Of a stretch of 64,000 bases of DNA, positions 43,216 to 51,875 are shown piece by piece. The stretch's first letter is position 1; the number at the start of each line of letters is the position of its first letter. The translations under genes and the position numbers were made by a program. Under the pieces are notes generated by a model, which was not told the DNA's origin, made no database searches, and saw only the letters and a program-made list of their open reading frames with translations. Source of the stretch: Sphingobacterium gobiense (GTDB taxonomy: Bacteria > Bacteroidota > Bacteroidia > Sphingobacteriales > Sphingobacteriaceae); contig NZ_PVBS01000002.1 of NCBI RefSeq assembly GCF_002980575.1, positions 310,001 through 374,000 of the forward strand, in the 5' to 3' direction.

Positions 43216-44733
43216 ATGAAGAAAATTATTTTATCCGCATTCCTACTCGCGACTTTGGCTGCCACTGCACAGCAGACCGAAACCAATACCTTGATGGATG
43301 CTGATTTTTGGAAATCACAACCTACCATAGAACAGGTAAAAGCAGAAATTGCCAAAGGCAACAGTCCCTCGCAACCTAATGCCGCTTCTTGGGACCCAAC
43401 TGCAAGGGCTATTCTTAATAATGCCCCTTTAGAAACCATAAAATTTATGGTAGAGCAAGAAGGTAATGGCGTAACCAAAAAGACGCACCATAGTGCCTCC
43501 TATTTGCACTGGGCAGCAGGGAGAGGAAATGCGGATTTGGTTGCCTACCTCATTGAAAAAGGATCGGATATCCATCTAAAAGATAGTCATGGACGTGCTG
43601 TCATCGAGAATGCTGCCGTGAGCGCTACCGATGACTTTTCTGTTTTGGAAGCACTGTTCAAAGCGGGTGTAGATCCGAAGCAGAAATTTGAGGATGGTGC
43701 GACATTATTATTATTAGGCGTTTCCACAGACAATAATCTTTTAAAATCAGACTATTTTGTGTCTAAAGGTCTATCCTACGAAGATACAGATGAATATGGA
43801 AGCACGGCCGTCGATTATGCAGCAAAATTGGGCAATAAAGCGTTAATCGAAAAATTAATTGCAAAGGGAATCCAGCCAACAAACCGTGCGCTTTTCTTTG
43901 CAACACAAGGATCAAGGATGCACCAAAATGGTGTCGATACCTATCAATACCTCGTTGAAGAACTGAAATTAGATCCGAAGGCTATTAATCCGAAAGACGG
44001 AGCGACAATCTTACACCCACTAGTGCGTCGCCCCAATAAGGAAGTCATCGATTATTTCTTAACGAAAGACGTAGATGTCAATAAACAAGACCGAGAGGGA
44101 AATACGGTACTGATGAATGCCGTAGTTGGTCGGGATGCGGAACTAGTGGCGGCTTTGATTCCTAAAACCAGCGACATCAATGCCGTCGATGTGAAAGGCG
44201 AATCTGCCTTGACCAAAGCGATGGCTAACGGCACGGCAGAGGTTGTGGCAATGTTGGTGAAACATGGTGCCGATGTTCAAGTGAAAGATAAAGATGGTTA
44301 TAACCTGGCTTACTACTGGTTCAATTCCTACAGCGAAGGTCGTTTCGGCGGAGCAATGGGGACAACTTCGGGGCCTTCTCCAGCAGAGGAATTTGCAGCG
44401 AAACTCGATGTTTTGAAAAGCAACGGACTGGATGTGGCGGCTCCACAAACAAACGGCAGCTCGCTGTTCCACTTAGCAGTTGCGAACGAAAATGATACCT
44501 TAATCAAAAAAGCGGTCGAATTAGGTGCTGATATCAATGCGCAGGATGCGGAAGGTACCACGCCCTTACATAAGGCAGCCTTGATCGCCAAGGACGATAA
44601 GATCTTGAAAAACTTGGTGGCACTTGGAGCAAAAAAAGATCTGAAAACAGAGTTTGAAGAGACCGCTTATGAGCTTGCGGAACAAAATGAGTTCTTAAAA
44701 AGCAATAACGTCGCTATTGATTTCCTAAAGTAG
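43216..44733 (+). CDS. Exported ankyrin-repeat protein
   Basis: A 505-residue protein with a clear signal peptide ([17 protein letters not shown]), so the ankyrin repeats lie in the periplasm. Repeats include [80 protein letters not shown] and [20 protein letters not shown]. No enzymatic motif is seen. It is 1 base apart from the DUF2271 gene, followed by the PepSY reductase and apbE, so it probably scaffolds or binds a partner in that electron-transfer module. No function for such a protein in siderophore systems is known to me. Confidence 0.88.
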   Translation: MKKIILSAFLLATLAATAQQTETNTLMDADFWKSQPTIEQVKAEIAKGNSPSQPNAASWDPTARAILNNAPLETIKFMVEQEGNGVTKKTHHSASYLHWAAGRGNADLVAYLIEKGSDIHLKDSHGRAVIENAAVSATDDFSVLEALFKAGVDPKQKFEDGATLLLLGVSTDNNLLKSDYFVSKGLSYEDTDEYGSTAVDYAAKLGNKALIEKLIAKGIQPTNRALFFATQGSRMHQNGVDTYQYLVEELKLDPKAINPKDGATILHPLVRRPNKEVIDYFLTKDVDVNKQDREGNTVLMNAVVGRDAELVAALIPKTSDINAVDVKGESALTKAMANGTAEVVAMLVKHGADVQVKDKDGYNLAYYWFNSYSEGRFGGAMGTTSGPSPAEEFAAKLDVLKSNGLDVAAPQTNGSSLFHLAVANENDTLIKKAVELGADINAQDAEGTTPLHKAALIAKDDKILKNLVALGAKKDLKTEFEETAYELAEQNEFLKSNNVAIDFLK

Positions 44734-44734
44734 T

Positions 44735-45217
44735 ATGATGAAAAAAATAATATTAATCGCAGCGCTGTTGATGGGGCTATTTTCGATAGGCTCCTTTGCG
44801 CAAACGAGTAAATATAAATGCATGATCCAGATGGTGGGTTATGAAGGCGAGAAGGCTTATGTCATTATCTCACTGATTAATCCTAAAGGTGAGTACGAAA
44901 AGACGCTTTCGGTACTTGGACCAGATAAACAATGGTTCAATACCTTGAAAGAATGGTATAGATTTCAATCGAAAACGAAGGAGAATGTAAGCGCCGTAAC
45001 CGGTGCTTCGGTGGGTGGTGGCGACCGTGCCGTGCGTACCATCGCAATCGATGATGCGAAACTGAATAAGGGCTATAAATTGCGCTTCGAATCGGCAGTG
45101 GAGGAGCAGAAATACCACGTCAAAGATGTGGAGCTTGATGTAACACCAGAAGGGCTATTAAAACGCGCTACCGGAACGGGTTATATCCGTTTCGTAAAAC
45201 TTGTCAAGACACAGTAG
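44735..45217 (+). CDS. DUF2271 periplasmic protein with a flavinylation-like motif
   Basis: A 160-residue exported protein (signal peptide IILIAALLMGLFSIGSFAQ). The DUF2271 pattern includes YVIISLINPKGEYEKTL and YHVKDVELDV. SAVTGAS (residues 86-92) resembles the ApbE target motif of FMN-carrying proteins (DxxSGAT type), so Ser92 could carry covalent FMN; the usual acidic residue is replaced by Ser86. It lies between the ankyrin and PepSY reductase genes with apbE downstream. Genome-context work, as I recall it, has linked DUF2271 to ApbE flavinylation. It is the likely terminal periplasmic electron carrier of the module. Confidence 0.8.
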   Translation: MMKKIILIAALLMGLFSIGSFAQTSKYKCMIQMVGYEGEKAYVIISLINPKGEYEKTLSVLGPDKQWFNTLKEWYRFQSKTKENVSAVTGASVGGGDRAVRTIAIDDAKLNKGYKLRFESAVEEQKYHVKDVELDVTPEGLLKRATGTGYIRFVKLVKTQ

Positions 45218-45224
45218 AAGGAAT

Positions 45225-47408
45225 ATGACGGTATCCATCTGGCGATATGCGCATCTGGCTTTAGCCATTGTTTCTTCCTTGTTTTTGTTGATACTTTCGG
45301 TAACGGGCGTTATCTTGGCGATTGGAGCAGTAGAGGAAAAGACACTAGCGTATAAAGCCCATGATTTCGATCAGATAAACCTCGCACAGATGCTTCCGGC
45401 ATTGTGGGAGGTTTATTCGGAAATCACGGAACTGCGGGTGGATCACAATCAGTTTGTCATCTTGGAAGGCTTCGACGAGGAGGGCAATAGCCTACAGGCG
45501 TATATCGATCCGAGAACCGGGGCTGTCTTGGGGGAAGTGAAGCCACAAAGCGATTTCATTCAATGGAATATTGCGTTGCACCGATCCTTGTTTTTAAAAG
45601 AAACCGGACGTATTATTGTTGGAATCGTTTCCTTCCTACTTTTTCTGATTACCGTCTCGGGGGGTATATTGATTGCCAAACGTCAACAGGGGCTACGAAA
45701 TTTTTTCACCAAAATCAATAAAGATTTTTTCTCCCAATACTTTCATGTTGTCAGCGGAAGGATTTTTTTAATTCCGGTGCTGATGCTGGCCTTAACAGGT
45801 ACGCATCTTTTTATGGTTAGGATTGGTCTGGTTGGTGGCGAAAATCAAACCGTTGACCACCTATTGAACGGAGAAACTCTGGAACAGAAAGATTTGGTCG
45901 AATTTCCCATTTTTCAGGAAACACTACTTGCTGATGTAGAGAAAATAGAATTTCCGTTTATCCCCGACGACCCCGACGAACGCTATGTGTTGAAGTTGAA
46001 GGATCGCGAATTGTCAATAAATCAGCTTACCGGCGAAATTGTGGAGGAAACCAAATACCCGTATAGCCTAATCTTAGAAAAACTTAGTCTTGATTTGCAT
46101 ACTGGACGAACAAACGCTATTTGGGCAATTATTCTGGGTTTTGCTTCGCTGAATATCCTGTTTTTTATTTATACCGGTTTTGTGATCACGTTTCGTAGAA
46201 AAGGGACGAAAGTAAAAAACAAGTTCAATGCATCCAATGCAACCTACGTGATTTTAGTAGGAACAGAAAACGGTAGTACATTATCTTTCGCCAACAAAAT
46301 TCATCAGCAGTTGCTGGCATTGGGATATAAATCGTTTCTGACCGAAATGAACCGCTTCACACTTTTTCCGAAAGCAAAGCATTTTTTAATTTTCAGTTCT
46401 ACTTATGGCTTGGGTACAGCGCCCGCAAACGCAACAGAGTTTGATAAGTTAATTACAAAGTTTCCACAACAGCAGCCCGTGCAGTATTCCGTCATTGGAT
46501 TTGGATCAAAGACCTATCCCGATTTCTGTGGATACGTAAAGCACATTGATGGGCTTTTGGCAAAACAACCCTGGGCGGAACGACAACTTGATCTGTATAC
46601 GATAAACGACCGTTCCGTAGCGGAATTTATTGCCTGGGTGAAGGCTTGGAACGGAAAAACATCCTGCGGGTTGAGCGTCACGCCTGCACAGTATTCAACC
46701 AAGATAACCGGATTGAAGAAGTTCAATGTATTGGAACGGTTGGAAGTGACTAAAGACAACGCCACTTTTAAGATTGTGCTCCAGCCACAAGGTAGACAGT
46801 CTTTCCAATCGGGGGATTTGTTAGCGATTTATCCCGCTGGCGATGGCCGGGAACGATTGTATTCTATCGGTAAGAAAGATGGAGATATCCAGCTTATGGT
46901 TAAGTTATACCCCAATGGATTGGGTTCTGAGTTTCTGTATAATTTAACCAAAGATCACAGCATATCTGCTCGGATTGTAGTTAACAAAGGTTTCCATTTC
47001 CCAAAGAAAGCCCCGGCTGTTGTTATGATTGCGAATGGTACAGGTATTGCGCCTTTTCTCGGCATGATTGAAGAAAATAAAAAGAAGATACCCGTCCGGC
47101 TATATGCAGGTTTCCGATATAACAACGCGCTTTCCAAACAGTATCGTCAATTTGCGGATGAGGCCATAACTTCCGGAAAGCTCATCGATTTCCAGATGGC
47201 TTTTTCAAGGGAAGAAGAGCGAAAATATGTAATGGATTTAATTAGAGAGGATATTGCTTTCTTTTCTGAATTACTGAAGAATGAAGGCGTCATCATGATT
47301 TGTGGGTCACTGGCAATGCAAAAAGATGTAGAGGAAATACTTGCCGACATTTGCATAACCAGAGACTTGGGCAATTATAAAGGACAGATTTTAACGGATT
47401 GCTACTGA
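45225..47408 (+). CDS. PepSY membrane protein fused to flavodoxin and NADPH-flavin reductase domains
   Basis: A 727-residue inner-membrane electron carrier. Four membrane helices lie at about 11-33, 130-151, 178-198 and 299-323, with His10, 119, 174, 194 and 292 near them as possible haem ligands (PepSY_TM family). Residues 341-475 are a flavodoxin-like FMN domain (LVGTENGSTLSFA, SSTYGLGTAPANATEF). Residues 495-727 are a ferredoxin-NADP reductase-like domain with RLYS (544-547) for FAD and GTGIAP (605-610) for NADPH. Electrons would pass from NADPH through FAD and FMN to the membrane and the periplasm. ATG 45225 follows a GAAGGA ribosome-binding site; the upstream in-frame start at 45201 overlaps the DUF2271 gene. 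Confidence 0.88.
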   Translation: MTVSIWRYAHLALAIVSSLFLLILSVTGVILAIGAVEEKTLAYKAHDFDQINLAQMLPALWEVYSEITELRVDHNQFVILEGFDEEGNSLQAYIDPRTGAVLGEVKPQSDFIQWNIALHRSLFLKETGRIIVGIVSFLLFLITVSGGILIAKRQQGLRNFFTKINKDFFSQYFHVVSGRIFLIPVLMLALTGTHLFMVRIGLVGGENQTVDHLLNGETLEQKDLVEFPIFQETLLADVEKIEFPFIPDDPDERYVLKLKDRELSINQLTGEIVEETKYPYSLILEKLSLDLHTGRTNAIWAIILGFASLNILFFIYTGFVITFRRKGTKVKNKFNASNATYVILVGTENGSTLSFANKIHQQLLALGYKSFLTEMNRFTLFPKAKHFLIFSSTYGLGTAPANATEFDKLITKFPQQQPVQYSVIGFGSKTYPDFCGYVKHIDGLLAKQPWAERQLDLYTINDRSVAEFIAWVKAWNGKTSCGLSVTPAQYSTKITGLKKFNVLERLEVTKDNATFKIVLQPQGRQSFQSGDLLAIYPAGDGRERLYSIGKKDGDIQLMVKLYPNGLGSEFLYNLTKDHSISARIVVNKGFHFPKKAPAVVMIANGTGIAPFLGMIEENKKKIPVRLYAGFRYNNALSKQYRQFADEAITSGKLIDFQMAFSREEERKYVMDLIREDIAFFSELLKNEGVIMICGSLAMQKDVEEILADICITRDLGNYKGQILTDCY

Positions 47409-47410
47409 GG

Positions 47411-48355
47411 ATGAAACCTGTACCAATAGTTTTCTTTTTGCTCATAGTGACTGTGCTGAATGGTTTTTCTCAGCAGATCTTTGAGAAACAAACGACGCAG
47501 ATGGGATCGGTTTTTGGATTCGTTTTGGTGGAAAATGATTCCGCACAGGTACAACAATATTTTCAGTTAGTGGCCGATGAAATAGAACGTATTGAAAACC
47601 TCATTTCCGAGTGGAGGCCACATACCCAGATTTCACAGGTAAACCGAAATGCAGGTATCCGGCCGGTGAAGGTTGACCGTGAAGTTTTTGAGTTGACACA
47701 ACGCGCTATTGAATATTCCCGTCTTACAGAGGGCGCCTTTGACATCAGTATCGCTGCTTTGGACAAGATCTGGCTTTTTGACGGAAGTATGGAACGATTG
47801 CCCTCTGATGATGTAATCCGTAATTCTGTGCGACATGTAGGATACCAGCACGTTATTTTGGATAGTACAAACGTTACTATTTTTCTAGAAAAGAAGGGGA
47901 TGAAAATTGGTTTTGGTTCGATTGGAAAAGGCTATGCGGCAGACAAAGGCCGGGAATTGTTGCAATCTATGGGGGTTGTAGGTGGGATAGTCAACGCTTC
48001 CGGTGATCTTTCGGCTTGGGGTACACAACCCGACAGCCAGCCTTGGAAAATAGGCGTACGTAATCCATTCAAAACCCATGAGATGATCAAGGTCTTGAAA
48101 CTTCGATTTGGTGCGGCAGCAACATCTGGAAGCTATGAAAAGTTTGCCGAAATAGGCGGTAACCGCTATGCACATATTATAAACCCAAAAACCGGTTGGC
48201 CATCGACAGGGTTGACGAGTGTTACCGTTTGGGGAGCATCTGCGGAATTTGCCAATTTTCTAAGCACGTCTATTATGGTTTTAGGCAACAAAAACGGCAA
48301 AAAACTTCTTGAAAAATTTCCCGATTATAAAGCAATTATTGTCAAAGATAGATAA
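47411..48355 (+). CDS. apbE: FAD:protein FMN transferase ApbE
   Basis: A 314-residue exported flavin transferase (signal peptide VFFLLIVTVLNGFSQQ). ISEWRPHTQISQVNRNAG, GAFDISIAALDKIW, IGFGSIGKGYAADKG, VNASGDLSAWG and HIINPKTGWPSTGLTSV are ApbE hallmarks. It attaches FMN from FAD to a Ser/Thr of target proteins in the periplasm; the natural local target is the DUF2271 protein two genes upstream. ATG 47411 is 2 bases after the PepSY stop, so they are co-transcribed. The residues after the conserved core end normally. Confidence 0.93.
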   Translation: MKPVPIVFFLLIVTVLNGFSQQIFEKQTTQMGSVFGFVLVENDSAQVQQYFQLVADEIERIENLISEWRPHTQISQVNRNAGIRPVKVDREVFELTQRAIEYSRLTEGAFDISIAALDKIWLFDGSMERLPSDDVIRNSVRHVGYQHVILDSTNVTIFLEKKGMKIGFGSIGKGYAADKGRELLQSMGVVGGIVNASGDLSAWGTQPDSQPWKIGVRNPFKTHEMIKVLKLRFGAAATSGSYEKFAEIGGNRYAHIINPKTGWPSTGLTSVTVWGASAEFANFLSTSIMVLGNKNGKKLLEKFPDYKAIIVKDR

Positions 48356-48365
48356 TAGGGTCGTT

Positions 48366-48919
48366 AATCTTAGGATAACGTGCTCAGCGTCTTTTATCCC
48401 TCCCGATGCTGCCAATAATCATTTCAATGATAGCTACAACAATAGCAAATAACGATGCGGTCCAGAAGCCATTTACGTCAAATTTGCTTCCCATGAGCTT
48501 ATCGCTTAACAAGACCATTAATACAGTGATAATAAAGGAAACAAGCCCAAACGTCAGCCAGTTTAGGGGAAAAGTGAATAATCTTAAGATACCCCCAACA
48601 ATGGCATTTACTAATCCAATAACTAAACCTGTTACGATTGCCCACCCAAAGCCGGCTACTTGTGCCCCGGGGACAATATAGGCCGCAATGGCAATCACTA
48701 AGCCTGTAATAAATAAATTGATAATAAACCTCATAATAAGTTGTGTGCTAACGTAATTTTATTATTTATAATTACTCAAAAAAAGTGCCAAAGCTTAGAA
48801 TAACAATGGTTAGGTGTAAGGTGAATTTCTAGTGCGCTTTCAAATGCTGAAGGTAGAAATGGGGAATAATACGATAAAAAGATTATTATTGTAAGCAGAA
48901 GAGAACAATCTTAGGATAA
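48366..48919. repeat. 13-base direct repeat flanking the holin-like gene
   Basis: AATCTTAGGATAA occurs at 48366-48378 and 48907-48919, same orientation, bracketing the 48384-48734 gene and lying just before the Crp/Fnr start. No inverted ends or transposase accompany it. Confidence 0.6.
48384..48734 (-). CDS. Small four-helix membrane protein (phage holin family 4-like)
   Basis: A 116-residue protein that is almost entirely hydrophobic with four helices (FIINLFITGLVIAIAAYIVPG, FGWAIVTGLVIGLVNAIVGG, LTFGLVSFIITVLMVLLS, ASLFAIVVAIIEMIIGSIG). It matches the PF04020-type family annotated as mycobacterial 4-TMS phage holin, which is widespread on bacterial chromosomes and not a sign of prophage. 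Function unknown. It is flanked by a 13-base direct repeat, AATCTTAGGATAA, at 48366-48378 and 48907-48919. Confidence 0.85.
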   Translation of the reverse strand: MRFIINLFITGLVIAIAAYIVPGAQVAGFGWAIVTGLVIGLVNAIVGGILRLFTFPLNWLTFGLVSFIITVLMVLLSDKLMGSKFDVNGFWTASLFAIVVAIIEMIIGSIGRDKRR

Positions 48920-48923
48920 GCAG

Positions 48924-49619
48924 ATGAGCAAAAAACTGAAGGTATGTGATCATTCCTGTTTTATGTGTAGGTATGTAGTACCGGACTGGTGGGAGAATAT
49001 CGATATACGGCGACAAATAATCAAGGTAAAAAAGGGACAACGGTTTATAGATGAAGGGACGGACGCCGAGGGGGTATATTTTGTGCAGGAGGGATTAGTA
49101 AAAGTACATAAACGTTGGGGTGATAAAGAGAGCATCGTCCGTTTTGCCAAGAAAGGAGATATTATTGGGCATCGCGGCATGGCTAGGGAAAAATCTATTT
49201 TTCCGATATCGGCCACTTGTCTTGAAAATACAATATTATGTTTCATACCGATTGATTTCTTTAAATCGCTGCTGAAAACAAATCCTTCATTGACCTATGA
49301 ATTGTTGATGTTTTATGCGGATGAGTTGCAGCTCTCCGAGCAAAAAGTAACCAACCAGGCTCATTTGTCTGTAAAAGGCAGGCTCGCATGGAGTTTTCTT
49401 CTCTTAGAAGAGAAGATGGGAACTGATGAGAATGGGCGCATCAGGCTGGTGTTATCTAAGACGGATTTGGCAGCTTATGTAGGCTCAACCTATGAAAGTG
49501 TGTACCGCATGATTGCTGAGCTGGAGGCGGAAGGAGCTATAGAGGTATTCCATAAACGTATCAAAATAAAAGATAGAGAAATACTGCTTTCTAATAGTGC
49601 CTCATTGGAGCCTCAATGA
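48924..49619 (+). CDS. Crp/Fnr family regulator with N-terminal cysteine cluster
   Basis: A 231-residue regulator with a cyclic-nucleotide-binding-like beta-barrel (GVYFVQEGLVKVHKRWGDKE) and a C-terminal winged helix (LVLSKTDLAAYVGSTYESVYRMIAEL). The N terminus CDHSCFMC gives Cys8, 12 and 15, with Cys99 and Cys106 in the barrel: a CX3CX2C...C pattern that could hold an iron-sulfur cluster as in FNR, although the spacing differs from E. coli FNR. It converges on and overlaps by 18 bases the end of the nitrate operon (mobA), so it is a candidate nitrogen/oxygen regulator of that operon. Confidence 0.85.
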   Translation: MSKKLKVCDHSCFMCRYVVPDWWENIDIRRQIIKVKKGQRFIDEGTDAEGVYFVQEGLVKVHKRWGDKESIVRFAKKGDIIGHRGMAREKSIFPISATCLENTILCFIPIDFFKSLLKTNPSLTYELLMFYADELQLSEQKVTNQAHLSVKGRLAWSFLLLEEKMGTDENGRIRLVLSKTDLAAYVGSTYESVYRMIAELEAEGAIEVFHKRIKIKDREILLSNSASLEPQ

Positions 49620-50225
49620 GTTGGTTTTTTGCCATTTACGGATGCTGTCGGGCGTGTTGTAGTTCCGGAAATCTTTTGCGTTCCCAGAAGCAGGGAGTCT
49701 GACCGCGCAAAGATTTTTTATAGCACGCTTTACGGAAAAGTTAGTCAGGTACCCATGTTGGTAATCGATGAATAATTTTTGTAGTCCGGAAACGGTATAA
49801 ATGGCACACAAGGGTTCTATCTGTTCATTTTTTGCATAGAGATATATGTCAGCTCCCACAATCTGTCGACGAATGTCCAACAGTCGCTGTAATAGCGGCG
49901 TTTCTATATCAATCATATCACAGGGTAGCACGAAGAGGTCTGCTTCGGGAAACAATTGGTGGGTACTCAACAAACCGGCCAAAGGGCCTTTTACATCGAC
50001 TTGATCGGTAATCAACGTTTCAGGAGAAAAAATCTGACGATAAGTGCTCTCCTGGAGGGGATTAATAGAAAAATAGATTTTCAGGCCCAGACGTTCTAAC
50101 CTGTCACTCATATGTCTGGCCCAGGTACAGCCATCCTTCCGTAACTGTCCTTTGTCAGTTCCCATACGACTGCTTTTACCTCCGCATAGCACTAATCCTA
50201 GCAAGGTGTGTGTTGTGTTTTCCAT
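49602..50225 (-). CDS. mobA: Molybdenum cofactor guanylyltransferase
   Basis: A 207-residue nucleotidyltransferase. LGLVLCGGKSSRMGTDKGQL is the GTP-binding start, and DLFVLPCDMIDIETPLLQ contains the metal-site aspartate. It converts molybdopterin to the guanine dinucleotide cofactor used by nitrate reductases. ATG 50225 (MENTTHTLLG) is chosen over the upstream in-frame ATG at 50279, which lies inside moaE. It is the last gene of the operon and overlaps the Crp/Fnr gene tail to tail. Confidence 0.9.
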   Translation of the reverse strand: MENTTHTLLGLVLCGGKSSRMGTDKGQLRKDGCTWARHMSDRLERLGLKIYFSINPLQESTYRQIFSPETLITDQVDVKGPLAGLLSTHQLFPEADLFVLPCDMIDIETPLLQRLLDIRRQIVGADIYLYAKNEQIEPLCAIYTVSGLQKLFIDYQHGYLTNFSVKRAIKNLCAVRLPASGNAKDFRNYNTPDSIRKWQKTNSLRLQ

Positions 50226-50257
50226 TGATAAATAGTATAGATATCCATGTCGTCCGT

Positions 50258-50686
50258 TTACTTCTGCTGACAGGAGCAATGTCCTCCCCAGGCCCGCTCA
50301 CCGTCCACGAAATGCTCACATTTCCATAGGGGAACATGATGTTTGATACGGTCAATGATATACTGATTGGCTGCGTAGGCTTCCTCACGATGGGCAGCAG
50401 CAGTAATGACCACCACGGCTGTTTCCATGACCGAAACCTTACCTAGCCGATGGACGGCGATAGCAACTTGTAGCCCCCAACGTTGTTTTGCCTCATCCAG
50501 TAATGCGGCAATCATCTTGTTGGCCATCTGGTCGGCAGCTTCATAGTAAAGATGCGAGACTTCCTTTCCTTGGTGGTTATTCCGTACTTCACCGCTAAAC
50601 AGCACAACTCCCCCGGCTTCTGGATGATGCGCCTGCTCCCAAAGTGTCATGACATCAATTTTCTCGGTGCTAAGATGTGTCATCAT
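50258..50686 (-). CDS. moaE: Molybdopterin synthase catalytic subunit
   Basis: A 142-residue MoaE. GGVVLFSGEVRNNHQGKEVSHLYYEAADQMA and VAIAVHRLGKVSVMETAVVV are hallmark segments, and HVPLWKCEHFVDGERAW contains the conserved Lys region for sulfur transfer. With MoaD it inserts two sulfurs into cyclic pyranopterin monophosphate. Its start overlaps the moaD stop (TAATG), so translation of the two subunits is coupled. Confidence 0.94.
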   Translation of the reverse strand: MMTHLSTEKIDVMTLWEQAHHPEAGGVVLFSGEVRNNHQGKEVSHLYYEAADQMANKMIAALLDEAKQRWGLQVAIAVHRLGKVSVMETAVVVITAAAHREEAYAANQYIIDRIKHHVPLWKCEHFVDGERAWGGHCSCQQK

Positions 50687-50922
50687 TAGCCTCCGCTGCT
50701 GGGTGGAATGACCAAGACAATGTCGCCGTGATGGGGTCGGTAATCTTCATCGATAAACGTATCATCTACCGCAAACCGGCATTGCTCCAGCAACGCAGAT
50801 GCTAAGGGTTTCTGACCACGCAGGTATCGGCGTAAACTCCCGATATCGTTGGGAATCTCTTCTAAACTCATGACCGCAGGAAAGTAGTCTTTCAATCCTG
50901 CAAAAAATTCCAAAGTAATCAT
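50686..50922 (-). CDS. moaD: Molybdopterin synthase sulfur carrier subunit
   Basis: A 78-residue ubiquitin-like protein starting MITLEFFAGLKDYFPAVMSL and ending PPSSGG. The C-terminal Gly-Gly is adenylated and thiocarboxylated before sulfur is passed to MoaE's substrate. FAVDDTFIDEDYRPHHGDIVLVIPP is the conserved C-terminal half. It lies between moaA and moaE in the operon. No MoeB-type activating enzyme is encoded in the window. Confidence 0.93.
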   Translation of the reverse strand: MITLEFFAGLKDYFPAVMSLEEIPNDIGSLRRYLRGQKPLASALLEQCRFAVDDTFIDEDYRPHHGDIVLVIPPSSGG

Positions 50923-50924
50923 AT

Positions 50925-51875
50925 TTATCCTCCAATTGTTAACATGCTCATTTCGCTTCCGGAAAACTGCATTTGTTTTTGCCCGAGTGCAGCGTATAAA
51001 CCCGCTTCTAATCCTTTCTGACTGCTGACCTCCCGAAGAGGTATGGGCGTATTACTACTTAAACAGCCATAAATATTTCCTTGAGCATCTAATCGCAGAC
51101 GATTGCAGTCGGCACAAAAAGGATGGCTGTCATTGGCAATGATTCCGAAGCTATAACCGCAAGCGGTGTTCCAGTACGTTGCGGTGTCTCCGTATTTCTT
51201 TGCCTGTTCGTCGATCGTATAGACACTACTTATTCTTTCCAGCAGGGCTTGCCTCGAGAAAAACTTGCTGTCTGTATCACCAAATAGATGACCCATGCCC
51301 ATCAATTCCAAAAAGCGTATTTTAATGCCATGCCTAAAGGCAAAATCTAGTAAAGGTAGAATCTCCTGATCGTTTTCACCGGCCATAACCACCGTATTAA
51401 TTTTTACCTCCAATCCCATCTTTTGCGCGGCTATTATTCCTTCGATTACCTGTTTTAGCCCCGCCCGTTTTGTTACCCTATAGAAAGAACTTTCGGATAA
51501 TGCATCCAGCGAGACATTGACAGACCGAAGACCGGCTTCTTGGAGAGAAGAAACTTTTTTCGCCAGCAAGAAACCGTTTGTCGTCATCTTAATATCATGG
51601 ATACCCAATTGTCGAATACCCGTTACTAATTTGGGAAGATCGGGGTAGAGAAGTGGCTCACCGCCTGTTAAACGAATCGTCTGTAGATGTAATACATCGT
51701 GCAAACGACCTATGAGATCGACGAGCTCATCGCTGGACAACACAACGGGTTTTTGTATGGCTGCGGTGAGTCCATCTTCATATACACAATAGGTGCACGC
51801 AAAGTTGCATTTATCAAGCAGGCTCACGCGCAGGACTTTGAATGATCTTCCGATATGGTCTGTCAATTTGCACAT
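50925..51875 (-). CDS. moaA: GTP 3',8-cyclase (radical SAM)
   Basis: A 316-residue radical SAM enzyme performing the first step of molybdenum cofactor synthesis. LLDKCNFACTYC holds the SAM-cluster cysteines 23, 27 and 30; IRLTGGEPLLYPDLP is the SAM GGE motif; HPFCADCNRLRLDAQGNIYGC carries the C-terminal cluster cysteines. It ends in TIGG, the Gly-Gly tail required for GTP cyclisation. Overlaps the TauE/SafE gene by one base. Confidence 0.95.
   Translation of the reverse strand: MCKLTDHIGRSFKVLRVSLLDKCNFACTYCVYEDGLTAAIQKPVVLSSDELVDLIGRLHDVLHLQTIRLTGGEPLLYPDLPKLVTGIRQLGIHDIKMTTNGFLLAKKVSSLQEAGLRSVNVSLDALSESSFYRVTKRAGLKQVIEGIIAAQKMGLEVKINTVVMAGENDQEILPLLDFAFRHGIKIRFLELMGMGHLFGDTDSKFFSRQALLERISSVYTIDEQAKKYGDTATYWNTACGYSFGIIANDSHPFCADCNRLRLDAQGNIYGCLSSNTPIPLREVSSQKGLEAGLYAALGQKQMQFSGSEMSMLTIGG

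Noticed and set aside
48384..48734. Possible prophage remnant suggested by the holin-like protein
   Set aside because: PF04020-type proteins are common chromosomal membrane proteins. No integrase, lysin, terminase or structural phage gene is nearby.
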